Shown: piece by piece, positions 1 to 8,004 of the stretch
Numbering within the stretch: position 1 is the first letter of the stretch
Layout of the letters: every line of letters starts with the position of its first letter
Origin: Gammaproteobacteria bacterium
GTDB lineage: Bacteria > Pseudomonadota > Gammaproteobacteria > Steroidobacterales > Steroidobacteraceae
Reading direction: 5' to 3'
Length of the DNA: 9,287 bases
Assembly (NCBI GenBank): GCA_030040525.1
Contig: JASHTN010000170.1
Coordinates: forward strand, 1-9,287
Notes under the pieces: generated by a model
The model's database searches: none
Told to the model about the DNA's origin: nothing
The model's input: the letters and a program-made list of their open reading frames with translations, nothing else
Position numbers and translations under genes: made by a program

Positions 1-22
1 CGGCTGCCAGGGCGCATCGGGC

Positions 23-1399
23 TCAGCGCCGCGAGCGTGCGCGGCGCCGGCCGCCGCGGTCGGATCCCCCGTCGCCGCGCGGCTTGGGCCGGAACGGGTT
101 CGGGTCGGTGCGGTACTCGATGGCGACCGGGGTCGCGAACAGGTCATACGCCTTGCGGAACACGTTCGTCAGGTAGCGCGTGTAGGCGTCCGGAACCGAC
201 GCGGTCTGGTTGCCGTGGATGACGATGCGTGGCGGGTTGCGGCCGCCCTGATGCGCGTAGCGCAGCTTGATGCGCCGGCCGCGCACCAGCGGCGGCTGAT
301 GCGCGGCGAGGGCTTCCTCGAGAGTGCGCGTGAGCTCGCGCGTCGGCAGGCTGCGCATGGCCGCCTCGTAGGCGCGCACCGCGGCATCCATCAGCTCGCC
401 GACGCCCGTGCCATGGCGTGCCGAGATGAAGTGCAGCGGCGCGAACGGCACGAAGTCGAGCCGCAGCGCGAGCTGGCGGTGAATCTCCGCGCGCTGCTCC
501 TTCTGTATGCCATCCCACTTGTTGACGGCGATGATGAGCGAGCGGCCGCGCTCGAGCGCGAGGCCCAGCACGCTCGCGTCCTGCTCGGCGACCGTGTCGT
601 GGGCGTCCAGCACCAGGATCACCACGTGCGCCGCATCGATCGCCTGCAGGGTCTTCGCGACGCTCGCGCGCTCGACCACGTCGGTCACTTTCGCGCGGCG
701 CCGCACGCCGGCGGTGTCGATGAGGAGGAACCTGCGCCCGTCGCGCTCGAAGGGCACAAAGATACTGTCGCGGGTCGTGCCGGGATCGGGGCCGGCAATC
801 ATGCGCTCCTCGCCCAGCAGCCGATTCACCAGCGTCGACTTACCGACATTCGGCCGGCCTATGACTGCGATGCGGATCGCGCCGCTGTCGGCTGCGGCGG
901 CCGCCTGCGGCGCGAGTCCGGCGAGCACCTGCTCCATCAGCGCCTCGCAGCCCTGCGCATGGCTGGCGGAGATCGGCAGCGGCGTGCCGAATCCGAGCGC
1001 GTGGAAATCCGCGGCCGCGATCTCGGCGTCGAGCCCCTCGGCCTTGTTGAGCGCGAGGGTGACCGGTTTGCCCGAGCGGCGCAGCTCGCGCGCGACGAAC
1101 TGGTCCTCGGGCGAGAGGCCGGCGCGCGCATCCGTGAGCAGCACCAGGCGATCGGCCTCGGCGACCGCGCGCTCGGTTTGCGCTCGCATCTGCGCCTCGA
1201 TGCCCTGCGGATTCTCGACCAGACCGCCGGTGTCGACGACCACGCACGGCACCGGACCCAGGCGCCCGAAGCCGTATTGCCGGTCACGCGTCAGCCCCGG
1301 CACGTCCGCCACGATGGCGGCGCGCGTGCCGGTGAGAACGTTGAACAGCGTCGACTTGCCGACGTTTGGCCGGCCGACGAGCGCGACGACGGGCAGCAT
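23..1399 (-). CDS. der: Ribosome-assembly GTPase Der (EngA)
   Basis: The 458-residue protein has the tandem-GTPase layout unique to Der, which acts in maturation of the 50S subunit. GTPase 1 shows the P-loop GRPNVGKST (9-17), PGLTRDR with switch Thr37, DTGG (56-59) and NKAE (118-121) as its guanine-specificity motif. GTPase 2 shows a second GRPNVGKST (181-189), DPGTTRDS, DTAG (228-231) and NKWD (293-296). A KH-like domain follows (about 350-440; IVIHGNQTASVPDAYTRYL), then a short basic tail rich in Arg. All GTPase motifs are present; NKAE replaces the more usual NKxD in the first domain, a substitution also seen in other Der proteins. The ATG at 1397-1399 gives the expected N-terminus MLPVVALVGRPN, though no clear Shine-Dalgarno precedes it in the 36-base gap after bamB. 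Confidence 0.98.
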   Translation of the reverse strand: MLPVVALVGRPNVGKSTLFNVLTGTRAAIVADVPGLTRDRQYGFGRLGPVPCVVVDTGGLVENPQGIEAQMRAQTERAVAEADRLVLLTDARAGLSPEDQFVARELRRSGKPVTLALNKAEGLDAEIAAADFHALGFGTPLPISASHAQGCEALMEQVLAGLAPQAAAAADSGAIRIAVIGRPNVGKSTLVNRLLGEERMIAGPDPGTTRDSIFVPFERDGRRFLLIDTAGVRRRAKVTDVVERASVAKTLQAIDAAHVVILVLDAHDTVAEQDASVLGLALERGRSLIIAVNKWDGIQKEQRAEIHRQLALRLDFVPFAPLHFISARHGTGVGELMDAAVRAYEAAMRSLPTRELTRTLEEALAAHQPPLVRGRRIKLRYAHQGGRNPPRIVIHGNQTASVPDAYTRYLTNVFRKAYDLFATPVAIEYRTDPNPFRPKPRGDGGSDRGGRRRARSRR

Positions 1400-1435
1400 G
1401 ACGGCGGACGGGCAGGCCGCGGGGGAGAGCCGCGG

Positions 1436-2692
1436 CTACTTGCTGGGTGCCTGCGCTGCTGCCGGCGCCGCCGTCGTCTCGGGAGGCGCCGGCGCCGTGG
1501 TCGCCTTGTAGGGCGCGGCGGGGCGTTTGACGCCCGCGCGCAGGCTGACGCGAAACGCCGTGATCTGGCCGCGATCGTTGATGACCAGCACCATGTCGCC
1601 CTCGACTATCGGGGTCGCGCTGACCCGCACCTTGCCGGAGGAGGCGCGGGCGGCGAGCGCGCCGGTGGATTTGTCGAGCCAGTGTACGTAGCCCTGGTAG
1701 TCTCCGACCACGAGCGCATTCAGGTCGTCCATGGTCGCCGGCGCCGACAGCCCGCGCCACAGCAGCACCTTCTGCCGCCATAGCTCCGCGCCGGTCTTGG
1801 CGCGCATCGCGACCACCTCGCCGTCCGCCGTGACCATGTAGAGCGTATCCTCGTCGAGGGTGAGCGAGCGGTAGCTCGACGTCTCGCGCGACCACCAGAC
1901 CTGGCCGGTATCGAGCGCCAGCATGGCGAGCTTGCCCTGGAAGCCGACCGTGTAGACGTCCGCGCCGGCGACCCGGACGGTCGTGTCGATGTCGTCGAGG
2001 CGCTCGAGCTCGGTGCGCCCGTGCGGCGGGCTGATGTTGGCTTCCCACTGCACGGCGCCGTCGTTGACGTTGACCGACATCACCTTGCCGTTGTCGAAGC
2101 CGCTCAGCACCTGGTCGCCGACGATCACCGGGCGCGCGGTGCCGCGCAGCGACAGACGCGGCACCTGCTGCTGCTGCACCCACAGCTCGTGTCCGTCCGC
2201 GGGACTCAGGCCACGCAGCTTGCCGTCGACCGTACGCAGCGCGATCAGGTGCTCGGAGATGGCCGCCGGCGCGAGCACCTCGCCGTTCACGCGCACCATC
2301 CAGCGGCTCCTGCCCGTCGACTCATCGAGCGCGAGCAGCCGCCCGTCGCTGCTGCCGACCAGCACCAGGCCCTCGCCGATCGCCGTGCCGCCGGACAGCG
2401 GCGCCTTGGTGCGCGCCCGCCAGATGACGTGGCCGCGGGCGAGATCCAGCGCGACCACGTCGCCCTTGTGCCCGGCGGCGAACACCCGGCCGTCCGCGAC
2501 GCTCATGCCGAGCGACAGGCGCAGCGGCGCCTCCTTCTTGTAGCCGACGTTCGCGCCCCACACCTTGCTGACGCGCAGTGTCGCCGAGAGCGGTGTCAGC
2601 TTGGCGGGTGTCTCGACGCTTTTTTCCTTGGAGCAGGCGACAATCAGCAGCGCCGTGGCGCACATCGACAGTTGCAGGTATCGCATGGTCAT
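1436..2692 (-). CDS. bamB: Outer membrane protein assembly factor BamB (lipoprotein)
   Basis: The 418-residue protein begins with a lipoprotein signal ending in IVAC (lipidated Cys20). The rest is an eight-bladed, PQQ-type beta-propeller with recurring strands such as GDVVALDLARGHVIW, GRLLALDESTGRSRW and GKLAMLALDTGQVWW. BamB is the periplasm-facing lipoprotein of the BAM complex and binds BamA POTRA domains. The segment GRTELERLDDIDTT (about residues 225-238) corresponds to the conserved loop of E. coli BamB implicated in BamA contact. The C-terminus carries an extra Ala/Pro/Thr-rich tail of about 30 residues beyond the last blade, which accounts for much of the extra length over E. coli (392). 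The ATG overlaps the yfgM stop (ATGA) and has no Shine-Dalgarno of its own, suggesting coupled translation. Der follows after 36 bases. Confidence 0.96.
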   Translation of the reverse strand: MTMRYLQLSMCATALLIVACSKEKSVETPAKLTPLSATLRVSKVWGANVGYKKEAPLRLSLGMSVADGRVFAAGHKGDVVALDLARGHVIWRARTKAPLSGGTAIGEGLVLVGSSDGRLLALDESTGRSRWMVRVNGEVLAPAAISEHLIALRTVDGKLRGLSPADGHELWVQQQQVPRLSLRGTARPVIVGDQVLSGFDNGKVMSVNVNDGAVQWEANISPPHGRTELERLDDIDTTVRVAGADVYTVGFQGKLAMLALDTGQVWWSRETSSYRSLTLDEDTLYMVTADGEVVAMRAKTGAELWRQKVLLWRGLSAPATMDDLNALVVGDYQGYVHWLDKSTGALAARASSGKVRVSATPIVEGDMVLVINDRGQITAFRVSLRAGVKRPAAPYKATTAPAPPETTAAPAAAQAPSK

Positions 2693-3414
2693 TTCGCGGC
2701 CGCGGGCCGCGGCGCGGCGGAGGCAGCGCTGGCCGGCGCTCCGTTGGCGGAAGGTCCGTTGCCGGCCGCTGCGCCGGGCGGCGCTGCGCTGGCGGTGAGG
2801 TCCGCGATCTTCAGATCGAGGAGCGGGTCGGCGGCGGCGCCGGCGCTGCCGGCCGCGGCGGCGCGATACTCGCTGAGCGCTGCCGCCGGGTCGTGCTTCG
2901 CGTAGTAGGCGTCGCCACGCGCCTCGTCGTAGCGCGCGGTGAACGCACCGGGCTCCACCGCGCTCAGCGTCGCGAGCGCCGCATCGGGCCGGCCCTGCGC
3001 GGTCTGCACCCGCGCCAGGCGCAGCCGCGCGATGAGCGCGAGGTCATGGTCGCGCGAGTGCGCGCTCACGGACTCGAGCTCGCCGGCAGCCTGCTCGAGC
3101 TCGCCGGAGTCGACGTACATGCGCGCGGCCAGGAGTCTCGCCTGATCGGTGTACGCCGAGGACGGGTCACTGCGTTCGAGCTCGCCCAGGTGCACCAGCA
3201 CCTCGGTGCGATCGCCCTTCTCCAGCGCTTGCACGATCTGGCTGTACCTGGCGCCCGCCGTGAGCGCCCGCGTGTCACGGTATGCCTGCCACCAGCGCCA
3301 GCCGACGAGCAGGATGACCCCGACCGCCACGCCGGCCACGACCCATAGGCCGTTCTGGCGCACCCATTCGCGGATCTGCTCCCATTGTTCTCTTTCGGAA
3401 AGGTAATCGCTCAC
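2689..3414 (-). CDS. yfgM: YfgM family protein, membrane-anchored ancillary SecYEG translocon subunit
   Basis: From the GTG start the protein is 241 residues and begins VSDYLSEREQWEQIREW. This is the short cytoplasmic leader typical of YfgM, followed by one membrane helix at about 22-39 (GLWVVAGVAVGVILLVGW). The periplasmic part contains TPR-like helices (about 50-200; for example LARVQTAQGRPDAALATL). It ends in a tail of about 35 residues made almost only of Ala, Pro, Gly and Ser, with no obvious fold. In E. coli YfgM joins PpiD at the SecYEG translocon and hands proteins to periplasmic chaperones. Its position directly before bamB is conserved and fits an envelope-biogenesis role. The TGA stop overlaps the bamB ATG by four bases. 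The identification rests on topology, N-terminal motif and context. Confidence 0.93.
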   Translation of the reverse strand: MSDYLSEREQWEQIREWVRQNGLWVVAGVAVGVILLVGWRWWQAYRDTRALTAGARYSQIVQALEKGDRTEVLVHLGELERSDPSSAYTDQARLLAARMYVDSGELEQAAGELESVSAHSRDHDLALIARLRLARVQTAQGRPDAALATLSAVEPGAFTARYDEARGDAYYAKHDPAAALSEYRAAAAGSAGAAADPLLDLKIADLTASAAPPGAAAGNGPSANGAPASAASAAPRPAAAK

Positions 3415-3421
3415 TCGGTCA

Positions 3422-3427
3422 CTCCTT
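3422..3427 (-). promoter_or_regulatory. Shine-Dalgarno site fixing the GTG start of yfgM
   Basis: AAGGAG lies seven bases before the GTG at 3412-3414, in the 31-base gap after hisS. It favours this GTG over an in-frame ATG at 3477 that would overlap hisS by 32 bases and put a charged, cysteine-containing extension before the family's N-terminus. Confidence 0.8.
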
Positions 3428-3445
3428 GCGGAACACGCGCAGCGC

Positions 3446-4735
3446 TCACCGGCTCGCGAGAGCGGCCAGGGCCGCATCCACGCCCGCCGCCACCGAACCG
3501 ACCGGGCACTCGCTCTGACCCGACTCCTCGCGTAAAGGTTTCATGGCGAGCACCCCGCGGGCGAGCTCGTCGTCGCCGATGATCAGCGCCAGTCTCGCCC
3601 CGCTCCGGTCTGCGCGGCGGAACTGGGCCTTGAAGTTGCCGCCGCCGAGATTCAGCTCCAAGCGCAGCTGCGGCCGCTCGCTGCGCAGCCGCTCGACGAT
3701 GGGCAGCGCGGCCGCTGCGGCGCGTGGGCCGCTCACGACGACGAAGACATCCGGGCGGGCAGCGGGCGGGCTGCGCGCGGCGGCAACCACCAGCGCCACC
3801 AGCCGCTCGACCCCCATGGCAAAGCCGACCGCCGGCGTCGGCTCACCGCCGAGCTGGGCGATCAGGCCGTCGTAACGCCCGCCGGAGCATACGGCATTCT
3901 GTGCGCTGCTGGCGGCGGTGGTCCATTCGAACACCGTGCGGGTGTAGTAATCGAGCCCGCGCACCAGGCGCGGATTGATCCGGTAGGCGACCCCGACCTC
4001 ATCCAGCATGCGGCACAGTCCCTCGAAGTGCGCGCGCGACTCGGTATCGAGGTGCTCGGTCAGCCGCGGAGCGGTGCGAATCAACTCCTGCATGTCGGGG
4101 TTCTTGCTGTCGAGGATCCGCAGCGGATTGCCGGCGAGGCGCCGCCGGCTGTCGGCATCGAGCCGGGAGGCATGGCCGGCGAAGTGCTCGACGAGCTTAG
4201 CGCGGTAGGCGCGGCGGCTCTCGGGAGTGCCGAGCGAGTTGACCTCCAGGCTGACTGCCGCCGCAATCCCCAGGCGCTGCCAGAGCCGCGCACTCATGGC
4301 GATGAGCTCCGCGTCGGCATCGGGGCCGGCGAAGCCGACGGCTTCCACGTCCACCTGCCAGAACTGCCGGTAGCGCCCCGCCTGCGGCGCCTCGTGTCTG
4401 AACATCGGCCCCAGGCACCAGAGCTTGTGGCGTTGTCCGCGCAGCAGACCGTTGGAGATGAGCGCGCGCACCACACCGGCGGTGGCCTCGGGCCGCAGCG
4501 TCAGGCTCTCGCCGCCACGGTCGGTGAAGGTATACATCTCCTTGCCCACCACGTCGGTGTGCTCGCCGATCGCGCGTTGAAAGAGCTGCGTCTGCTCGAG
4601 CAGCGGCACGCGGATCTCCTCGTAACCGTAGCTGTCGAGCAGCCCGCGGGTCACCGCCTCAAAGTGCTGCCAGGCGGGAATCTCCGCCGGCAGCACGTCG
4701 TTCATGCCGCGCACCGGCTGGATCTCTGCGGTCAC
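3446..4735 (-). CDS. hisS: Histidyl-tRNA synthetase
   Basis: With the GTG start the protein is 429 residues (E. coli 424) and begins VTAEIQPVRGMNDVLP, aligning with the HisRS N-terminus. It charges tRNA-His with histidine in the cytoplasm as a class II homodimer. Visible landmarks are TLRPE (79-83) and motif 2 GPMFRHEAPQAGRYRQFWQ (109-127). The histidine-binding signature LVRGLDYYTRTVFEW follows at about 257-271, then GGRYDGL. Motif 3 is AVGFAMGVERL. A C-terminal anticodon-binding domain follows (about 325-425; GGGNFKAQFRRADRSGA). Start evidence: the Shine-Dalgarno GGAGG at 4741-4745 and a one-base gap to the rodZ stop. HisZ, the paralogue in histidine biosynthesis, is excluded because the catalytic motifs and the anticodon domain are intact. 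Confidence 0.98.
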   Translation of the reverse strand: MTAEIQPVRGMNDVLPAEIPAWQHFEAVTRGLLDSYGYEEIRVPLLEQTQLFQRAIGEHTDVVGKEMYTFTDRGGESLTLRPEATAGVVRALISNGLLRGQRHKLWCLGPMFRHEAPQAGRYRQFWQVDVEAVGFAGPDADAELIAMSARLWQRLGIAAAVSLEVNSLGTPESRRAYRAKLVEHFAGHASRLDADSRRRLAGNPLRILDSKNPDMQELIRTAPRLTEHLDTESRAHFEGLCRMLDEVGVAYRINPRLVRGLDYYTRTVFEWTTAASSAQNAVCSGGRYDGLIAQLGGEPTPAVGFAMGVERLVALVVAAARSPPAARPDVFVVVSGPRAAAAALPIVERLRSERPQLRLELNLGGGNFKAQFRRADRSGARLALIIGDDELARGVLAMKPLREESGQSECPVGSVAAGVDAALAALASR

Positions 4736-4736
4736 T

Positions 4737-5576
4737 TCAGCCTCCGGGGCCCGGCACGGAGGGCGCGGGCGCGACGTGTCCGGCGGCGTCGAGAACAAAG
4801 CGCGCACTGTGGTCGCGATGCACCAGACCGCCGAGTGTCACCGGCCGGCCGTTCAGCTGCATCGTCACCGCCGGCGCGTTGCCGAGGACCACTCGCAGCG
4901 GCGCCTCCCCGCTCAAGGTGCGAGCGCTGTCGGGGGCGCTCAGGCCTGCGAGCAGGCGCCGCCCGCCGGCGTCATAGACCTCGACCCAGCTGACAGCGGA
5001 GAACTTGAGGGCCAGCCGTGCTTCGCCCGGCGCAGCGGCCGACGCGGTGGCGGCCGCCAGGTGCGTGCCGGCAGGTGCTGCGAGCACGCCCGGTTGCGGC
5101 AGCGGCACAGCGGCGGCGGTCTGCCCTTCGGCAGTCGCCCCCGGGGTCTGCACCGCCGCCACGGGCTGCTGCGCGGCGACCGGTTGCGGCTTCACCCCCG
5201 GCAGAGTCACCACCCACCACAGCAGTCCGACGGCCGCAAAGATGCCCAGCACGATGAGCGCCGGCACCACCAGGGAGGAATCGCGGTCGGGCTCGCGGTG
5301 CGGAATGCGCGTCAGGTCCGGGCCGGGGGCGGTGGCATAGACCTCGGAGAGCTCGGGCGGCGGCTCGCCCAGCAGCTCCGCGTAGCGGCGCAGGTGGCCA
5401 CGCACGTACACGAGCGCCCCGAGCGCCCCGAAGTTGCCTGTCTCGAGCGCTTCCAGCACCCGCGCATCGACGTGCAGCTTCTCGGCCGCCTGCAGCACGG
5501 TCAATCCGCGCCTTTCGCGCGCGCCACGCAGCCGCGCGCCGATGCCGCGGGCGTCGCCGCCAGCTTCGCTCGCCAT
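4737..5576 (-). CDS. rodZ: Cytoskeletal cell-shape protein RodZ
   Basis: The 279-residue protein has the RodZ layout. A cytoplasmic helix-turn-helix-like domain spans about residues 10-75 (GARLRGARERRGLTVLQAAEKL, then YVRGHLRRYAELLG). One membrane segment at about 102-125 includes LLWWVV. A Pro/Ala/Gln-rich periplasmic linker follows at about 127-185, then a C-terminal DUF4115-type beta domain at about 186-262 (SWVEVYDAGGRRLLAG). RodZ links MreB to the elongation machinery and maintains rod shape. The ATG at 5574-5576 has GAGG at 5581-5584, which overlaps the pilW stop codon, so translation is probably coupled. The gap to pilW is six bases. ispG is often the next gene in relatives, but here hisS follows directly. 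Length is a little shorter than E. coli RodZ (337), mainly in the linker. Confidence 0.95.
   Translation of the reverse strand: MASEAGGDARGIGARLRGARERRGLTVLQAAEKLHVDARVLEALETGNFGALGALVYVRGHLRRYAELLGEPPPELSEVYATAPGPDLTRIPHREPDRDSSLVVPALIVLGIFAAVGLLWWVVTLPGVKPQPVAAQQPVAAVQTPGATAEGQTAAAVPLPQPGVLAAPAGTHLAAATASAAAPGEARLALKFSAVSWVEVYDAGGRRLLAGLSAPDSARTLSGEAPLRVVLGNAPAVTMQLNGRPVTLGGLVHRDHSARFVLDAAGHVAPAPSVPGPGG
4741..4745 (-). promoter_or_regulatory. Shine-Dalgarno site fixing the GTG start of hisS
   Basis: GGAGG lies five bases upstream of the GTG at 4733-4735, inside the last codons of rodZ. It decides between this GTG and an in-frame ATG at 4807, which would overlap rodZ by about 70 bases and add 24 residues (Pro/Arg-rich) not found in HisRS. 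Confidence 0.8.
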
Positions 5577-5582
5577 GGTGCC

Positions 5583-6368
5583 TCAGCCGGGGTTGAGCGA
5601 CGCGAGGGCGCGTGCCTGTTGCGAGCCGGGAAAGTCCAGCTGCAGGCGCCGCGCATAGCGCTGTGCGGCGATCGGATCGTGCTGTGCACGTGTCACGCGC
5701 ACGCCGAGCAGCAGCAGGTCGGCCGTCTCGTTGTAGGTGCCGACGAAGGTGTCGATGCGGGCGCGCGCTCCCGCGAGATCGCCGCGCTCGAACTCGAGCG
5801 TCGCGAGCTGGAAGGCCGCCTCCGCGTAGTTCGGCCGCAGCGCGAGCGCCTGGTTGAAGTTGGCGGCTGCCTCGTCGTAGCGCTTGGCCTCGCGCAGGCA
5901 CACGCCGGCGTTCACGTAGGCATCCTGCGGGGTTCGATACAGCGCGTTGTGCGCGGCCTCGAGGAAGCGCTTGACCCCCTCGTCGGTGCGGCCGTTGGCG
6001 CACAGATACACGGCGTAGTTGTTCTGCACCTCCGGATTGCGCGGCGCCTCGCGCAGCGCGGTACGGAACTCCTCGTCCGCCTTGGCGTGGTCCCCCATGC
6101 GCGCAAACAGCATGCCGCGCGCGCTGTGCACGTCCGGGTTGCCCGGGTCCTCCGTGAGCGCCCGGTCGAGCTTGGTCTTTGCCAGCTGCAGGTCGCCCTG
6201 ATTCATGTAGGCGATGCCCAGCTGCACGTTGTCCGCAGCCGCCTCGTGTTGGCGGTTGGGCTTCTGCGTGTTGCTGGCGCACGCCGCGAGCACGAGGAGC
6301 GCAAGCGCGCCGGCGGCAGTCAGCCGCGACGGCTGGGGAGGCGCGAAGATGTTCGCTTGACTGTTCAT
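5583..6368 (-). CDS. pilW: Type IV pilus biogenesis/stability lipoprotein PilW (PilF), TPR protein
   Basis: The 261-residue protein has an N-terminal signal segment (about residues 16-29) ending in a lipobox with the lipidated Cys30 (VLAAC), so it should be anchored in the outer membrane facing the periplasm. The remainder consists of tandem TPR-like helices, roughly residues 45-255, with recognisable repeats such as YMNQGDLQLAKTKLDRAL and CLREAKRYDEAAANFNQAL. In Pseudomonas and Neisseria this protein (PilF/PilW) is needed for PilQ secretin multimerisation or pilus stability. Placement between rlmN and rodZ is the standard site of pilW in gammaproteobacteria. The start is fixed by the ATGA overlap with rlmN; no separate Shine-Dalgarno is visible. 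TPR lipoproteins are diverse, so the name rests on lipobox plus context as well as the sequence. Confidence 0.92.
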   Translation of the reverse strand: MNSQANIFAPPQPSRLTAAGALALLVLAACASNTQKPNRQHEAAADNVQLGIAYMNQGDLQLAKTKLDRALTEDPGNPDVHSARGMLFARMGDHAKADEEFRTALREAPRNPEVQNNYAVYLCANGRTDEGVKRFLEAAHNALYRTPQDAYVNAGVCLREAKRYDEAAANFNQALALRPNYAEAAFQLATLEFERGDLAGARARIDTFVGTYNETADLLLLGVRVTRAQHDPIAAQRYARRLQLDFPGSQQARALASLNPG

Positions 6369-7537
6369 GGTTGGACGCCCACGCCAATGACCTTGCTGCC
6401 GAGCCGCACGGTGGTGCGGTCGATCACGCGGCCGGCGAGCTGGCCGCAGGCCGCGTCGATATCCTCGCCGCGCGTGCGACGCACGGTTGCCAGCACGCCC
6501 CTTTGGATCAGCTCGTCCCGGAAGCGCTGAATGACCGGCGCCGGCGAGCGCCGGTAGCGCGTGCCCGGGAAGGGGTTGAACGGAATCAGATTCACCTTGG
6601 CCGGATGCCCCTTGAGCAGCCGCGCGAGTGCGCGCGCCTGCGCCGGGGAGTCGTTGACGCCGTCCAGCATCACGTACTCGAAGGTCACGCTGCGGCCGTT
6701 CTGTTCGTCGAGATAGTGCCAGCAGGCCCCGAGCAGCTCGGCGATCGGGTGCTTGCGGTTGATCGGCACGAGCTCGTTGCGCAGCGCATCGCTCGGGGCG
6801 TGCAGCGACACCGCCAGCGCCACATTGCTCACCTCCGCGAGCCGGTAGATCTGCGGCACGAGTCCCGAGGTCGAGAGCGTCACGCGCCGGCGCGACAGGT
6901 CGAAGCCGAAGTCATCCAGCAGGATGTCGAGAGCCGGCACCACGTTGCGGAAATTGGCGAGCGGTTCGCCCATGCCCATCAGCACGACGTTGGTGATGCG
7001 GTGCCCGGCGGGCGTTGCGGCGGCCTCCGCGTCGCCGAGCGGCGCGCCGCCCGCCTCCTCGCGCGCCAGCTCGCGCGCGGCCAGCCACACCTGGCCGACG
7101 ATCTCGGCGGTGCTCAGGTTGCGGTTGAAGCCCTGCTGCGCGGTCGCGCAGAACGAGCAGTCGAGGGCGCAGCCCACCTGCGAGGAGATGCAGAGCGTGC
7201 CGCGGTCCACTTCCGGGATGAACACCATCTCGAAGGCCTGGGCGGCATCGGCCCTGAGCAGCCACTTCGAGGTGCCGTCGGAGGAGCGCTGCAGCGCGAC
7301 GATCTCCGGCGCGCGCACCTCGGCGGCGAGCGCGAGGCGCGCGCGGAACTCCCGCGACAGATCGGTCATCTCGGCGAACGAGCCGACGCCGCGCCGGTAG
7401 ATCCAGCTCATGAGCTGGCGGGCGCGGAACGCCCGGCCGCCGAGGGCTGCGACCAACGCCTCGAGCGCCGGCCGCGGCACACCCAGCAGGTTGGTGCGCG
7501 GGGCTTGCGGGGCGGATGACGTGGCAGGCGCGGTCAT
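6365..7537 (-). CDS. rlmN: Dual-specificity 23S rRNA/tRNA adenine-C2 methyltransferase RlmN (radical SAM)
   Basis: The 390-residue protein matches RlmN, which methylates C2 of A2503 in 23S rRNA and of A37 in some tRNAs using two SAM molecules. The radical-SAM cluster motif CALDCSFC gives Cys123, Cys127 and Cys130. The methyl-carrier/resolving cysteines are Cys116 (in GTLCISSQ) and Cys364 (in GEDIDAACGQL). The SAM-binding MGMGEPLANF segment and VSLHAP are intact. Compared with E. coli there is a slightly longer Ala/Gly-rich linker between QGFNRNL and MGMGEP (roughly residues 155-180), and a short N-terminal extension. No strong Shine-Dalgarno is seen before the ATG at 7537. Its TGA stop overlaps the ATG of pilW by four bases (ATGA), which points to translational coupling. 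The full set of catalytic residues indicates an active enzyme. Confidence 0.97.
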   Translation of the reverse strand: MTAPATSSAPQAPRTNLLGVPRPALEALVAALGGRAFRARQLMSWIYRRGVGSFAEMTDLSREFRARLALAAEVRAPEIVALQRSSDGTSKWLLRADAAQAFEMVFIPEVDRGTLCISSQVGCALDCSFCATAQQGFNRNLSTAEIVGQVWLAARELAREEAGGAPLGDAEAAATPAGHRITNVVLMGMGEPLANFRNVVPALDILLDDFGFDLSRRRVTLSTSGLVPQIYRLAEVSNVALAVSLHAPSDALRNELVPINRKHPIAELLGACWHYLDEQNGRSVTFEYVMLDGVNDSPAQARALARLLKGHPAKVNLIPFNPFPGTRYRRSPAPVIQRFRDELIQRGVLATVRRTRGEDIDAACGQLAGRVIDRTTVRLGSKVIGVGVQP

Positions 7538-7557
7538 AAGGGTGCGCAGACGGCGCG

Positions 7558-7986
7558 TCAGCCGCGCGGGTGGAGCTCCTTGACGCTGAAGAAGTAGGCG
7601 ATCTCGCGCGCCGCGGTGTCGGCGGCGTCCGAGCCGTGCACGACGTTCTGCTCGATGCTGGTGGCGAAGTCTGCGCGGATCGTGCCCGGCGCGGCCTGCT
7701 TCGGATCGGTCGCGCCCATGACGTCGCGGTGGCGTGCGATCGCGCTCTCGCCCTCGAGGACCTGCACGATCACCGGACCCGAGGTCATGTAGCGCACCAG
7801 GTCGCGGAAGAACGGCCGCTCACGGTGCACGGCGTAGAAGCGCTCCGCCTCGCGCTGGGAAAGTTGCAGCATGCGTGCTGCGATGATCGACAGGCCCGCC
7901 TGCTCGAAGCGCCGATACACCTCGCCGATGAGATTGCCTCTCACGCCGTCGGGCTTGACGATGGAGAGAGTGCGCTCGAGCGCCAT
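7558..7986 (-). CDS. ndk: Nucleoside diphosphate kinase
   Basis: The 142-residue protein is the normal length for bacterial Ndk (E. coli 143). It transfers the gamma phosphate of ATP to NDPs through a phospho-histidine intermediate, balancing NTP and dNTP pools in the cytoplasm. The N-terminal ERTLSIVKPDGV block with Lys11 and the active-site NVVHGSD with His117 are both present, as is the ending EIAYFFSVKEL. The ATG at 7984-7986 is preceded by AAAAGG (7993-7998) at six bases, a good ribosome binding site. It is the first gene after the 200-base gap and so the probable head of the operon continuing into rlmN 20 bases downstream. The pairing with rlmN is common in gammaproteobacteria. Confidence 0.98.
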   Translation of the reverse strand: MALERTLSIVKPDGVRGNLIGEVYRRFEQAGLSIIAARMLQLSQREAERFYAVHRERPFFRDLVRYMTSGPVIVQVLEGESAIARHRDVMGATDPKQAAPGTIRADFATSIEQNVVHGSDAADTAAREIAYFFSVKELHPRG

Positions 7987-8004
7987 TTATGACCTTTTGA
8001 CGAA

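Noticed and set aside
1..22. Possible start of a further minus-strand gene (ATG at 15-17) just after der
   Set aside because: Only about five codons are visible before the edge, too little to support a gene.
1428..1437. Ten-base palindrome AGCCGCGGCT at the bamB stop as a terminator
   Set aside because: It has no loop and no T tract, and der follows in the same operon; such palindromes are expected by chance in GC-rich sequence.
215..1783. Long open frame on the plus strand opposite der and the end of bamB
   Set aside because: It is antisense to two clear genes, has the Arg/Ala/His-rich composition of a GC-rich shadow frame, and shows no recognisable domain.
4972..6387. Minus-strand open frame crossing rodZ and pilW in another frame
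   Set aside because: It overlaps the real rodZ and pilW frames, which have clear domains and start signals; this one is Arg/Ala-rich noise.
4704..6530. Very long open frame (about 600 codons) on the plus strand opposite rodZ, pilW and the end of rlmN
   Set aside because: It lies opposite three well-supported genes. The composition is typical of a complement-strand frame in high-GC DNA, and there is no motif or sensible start signal.
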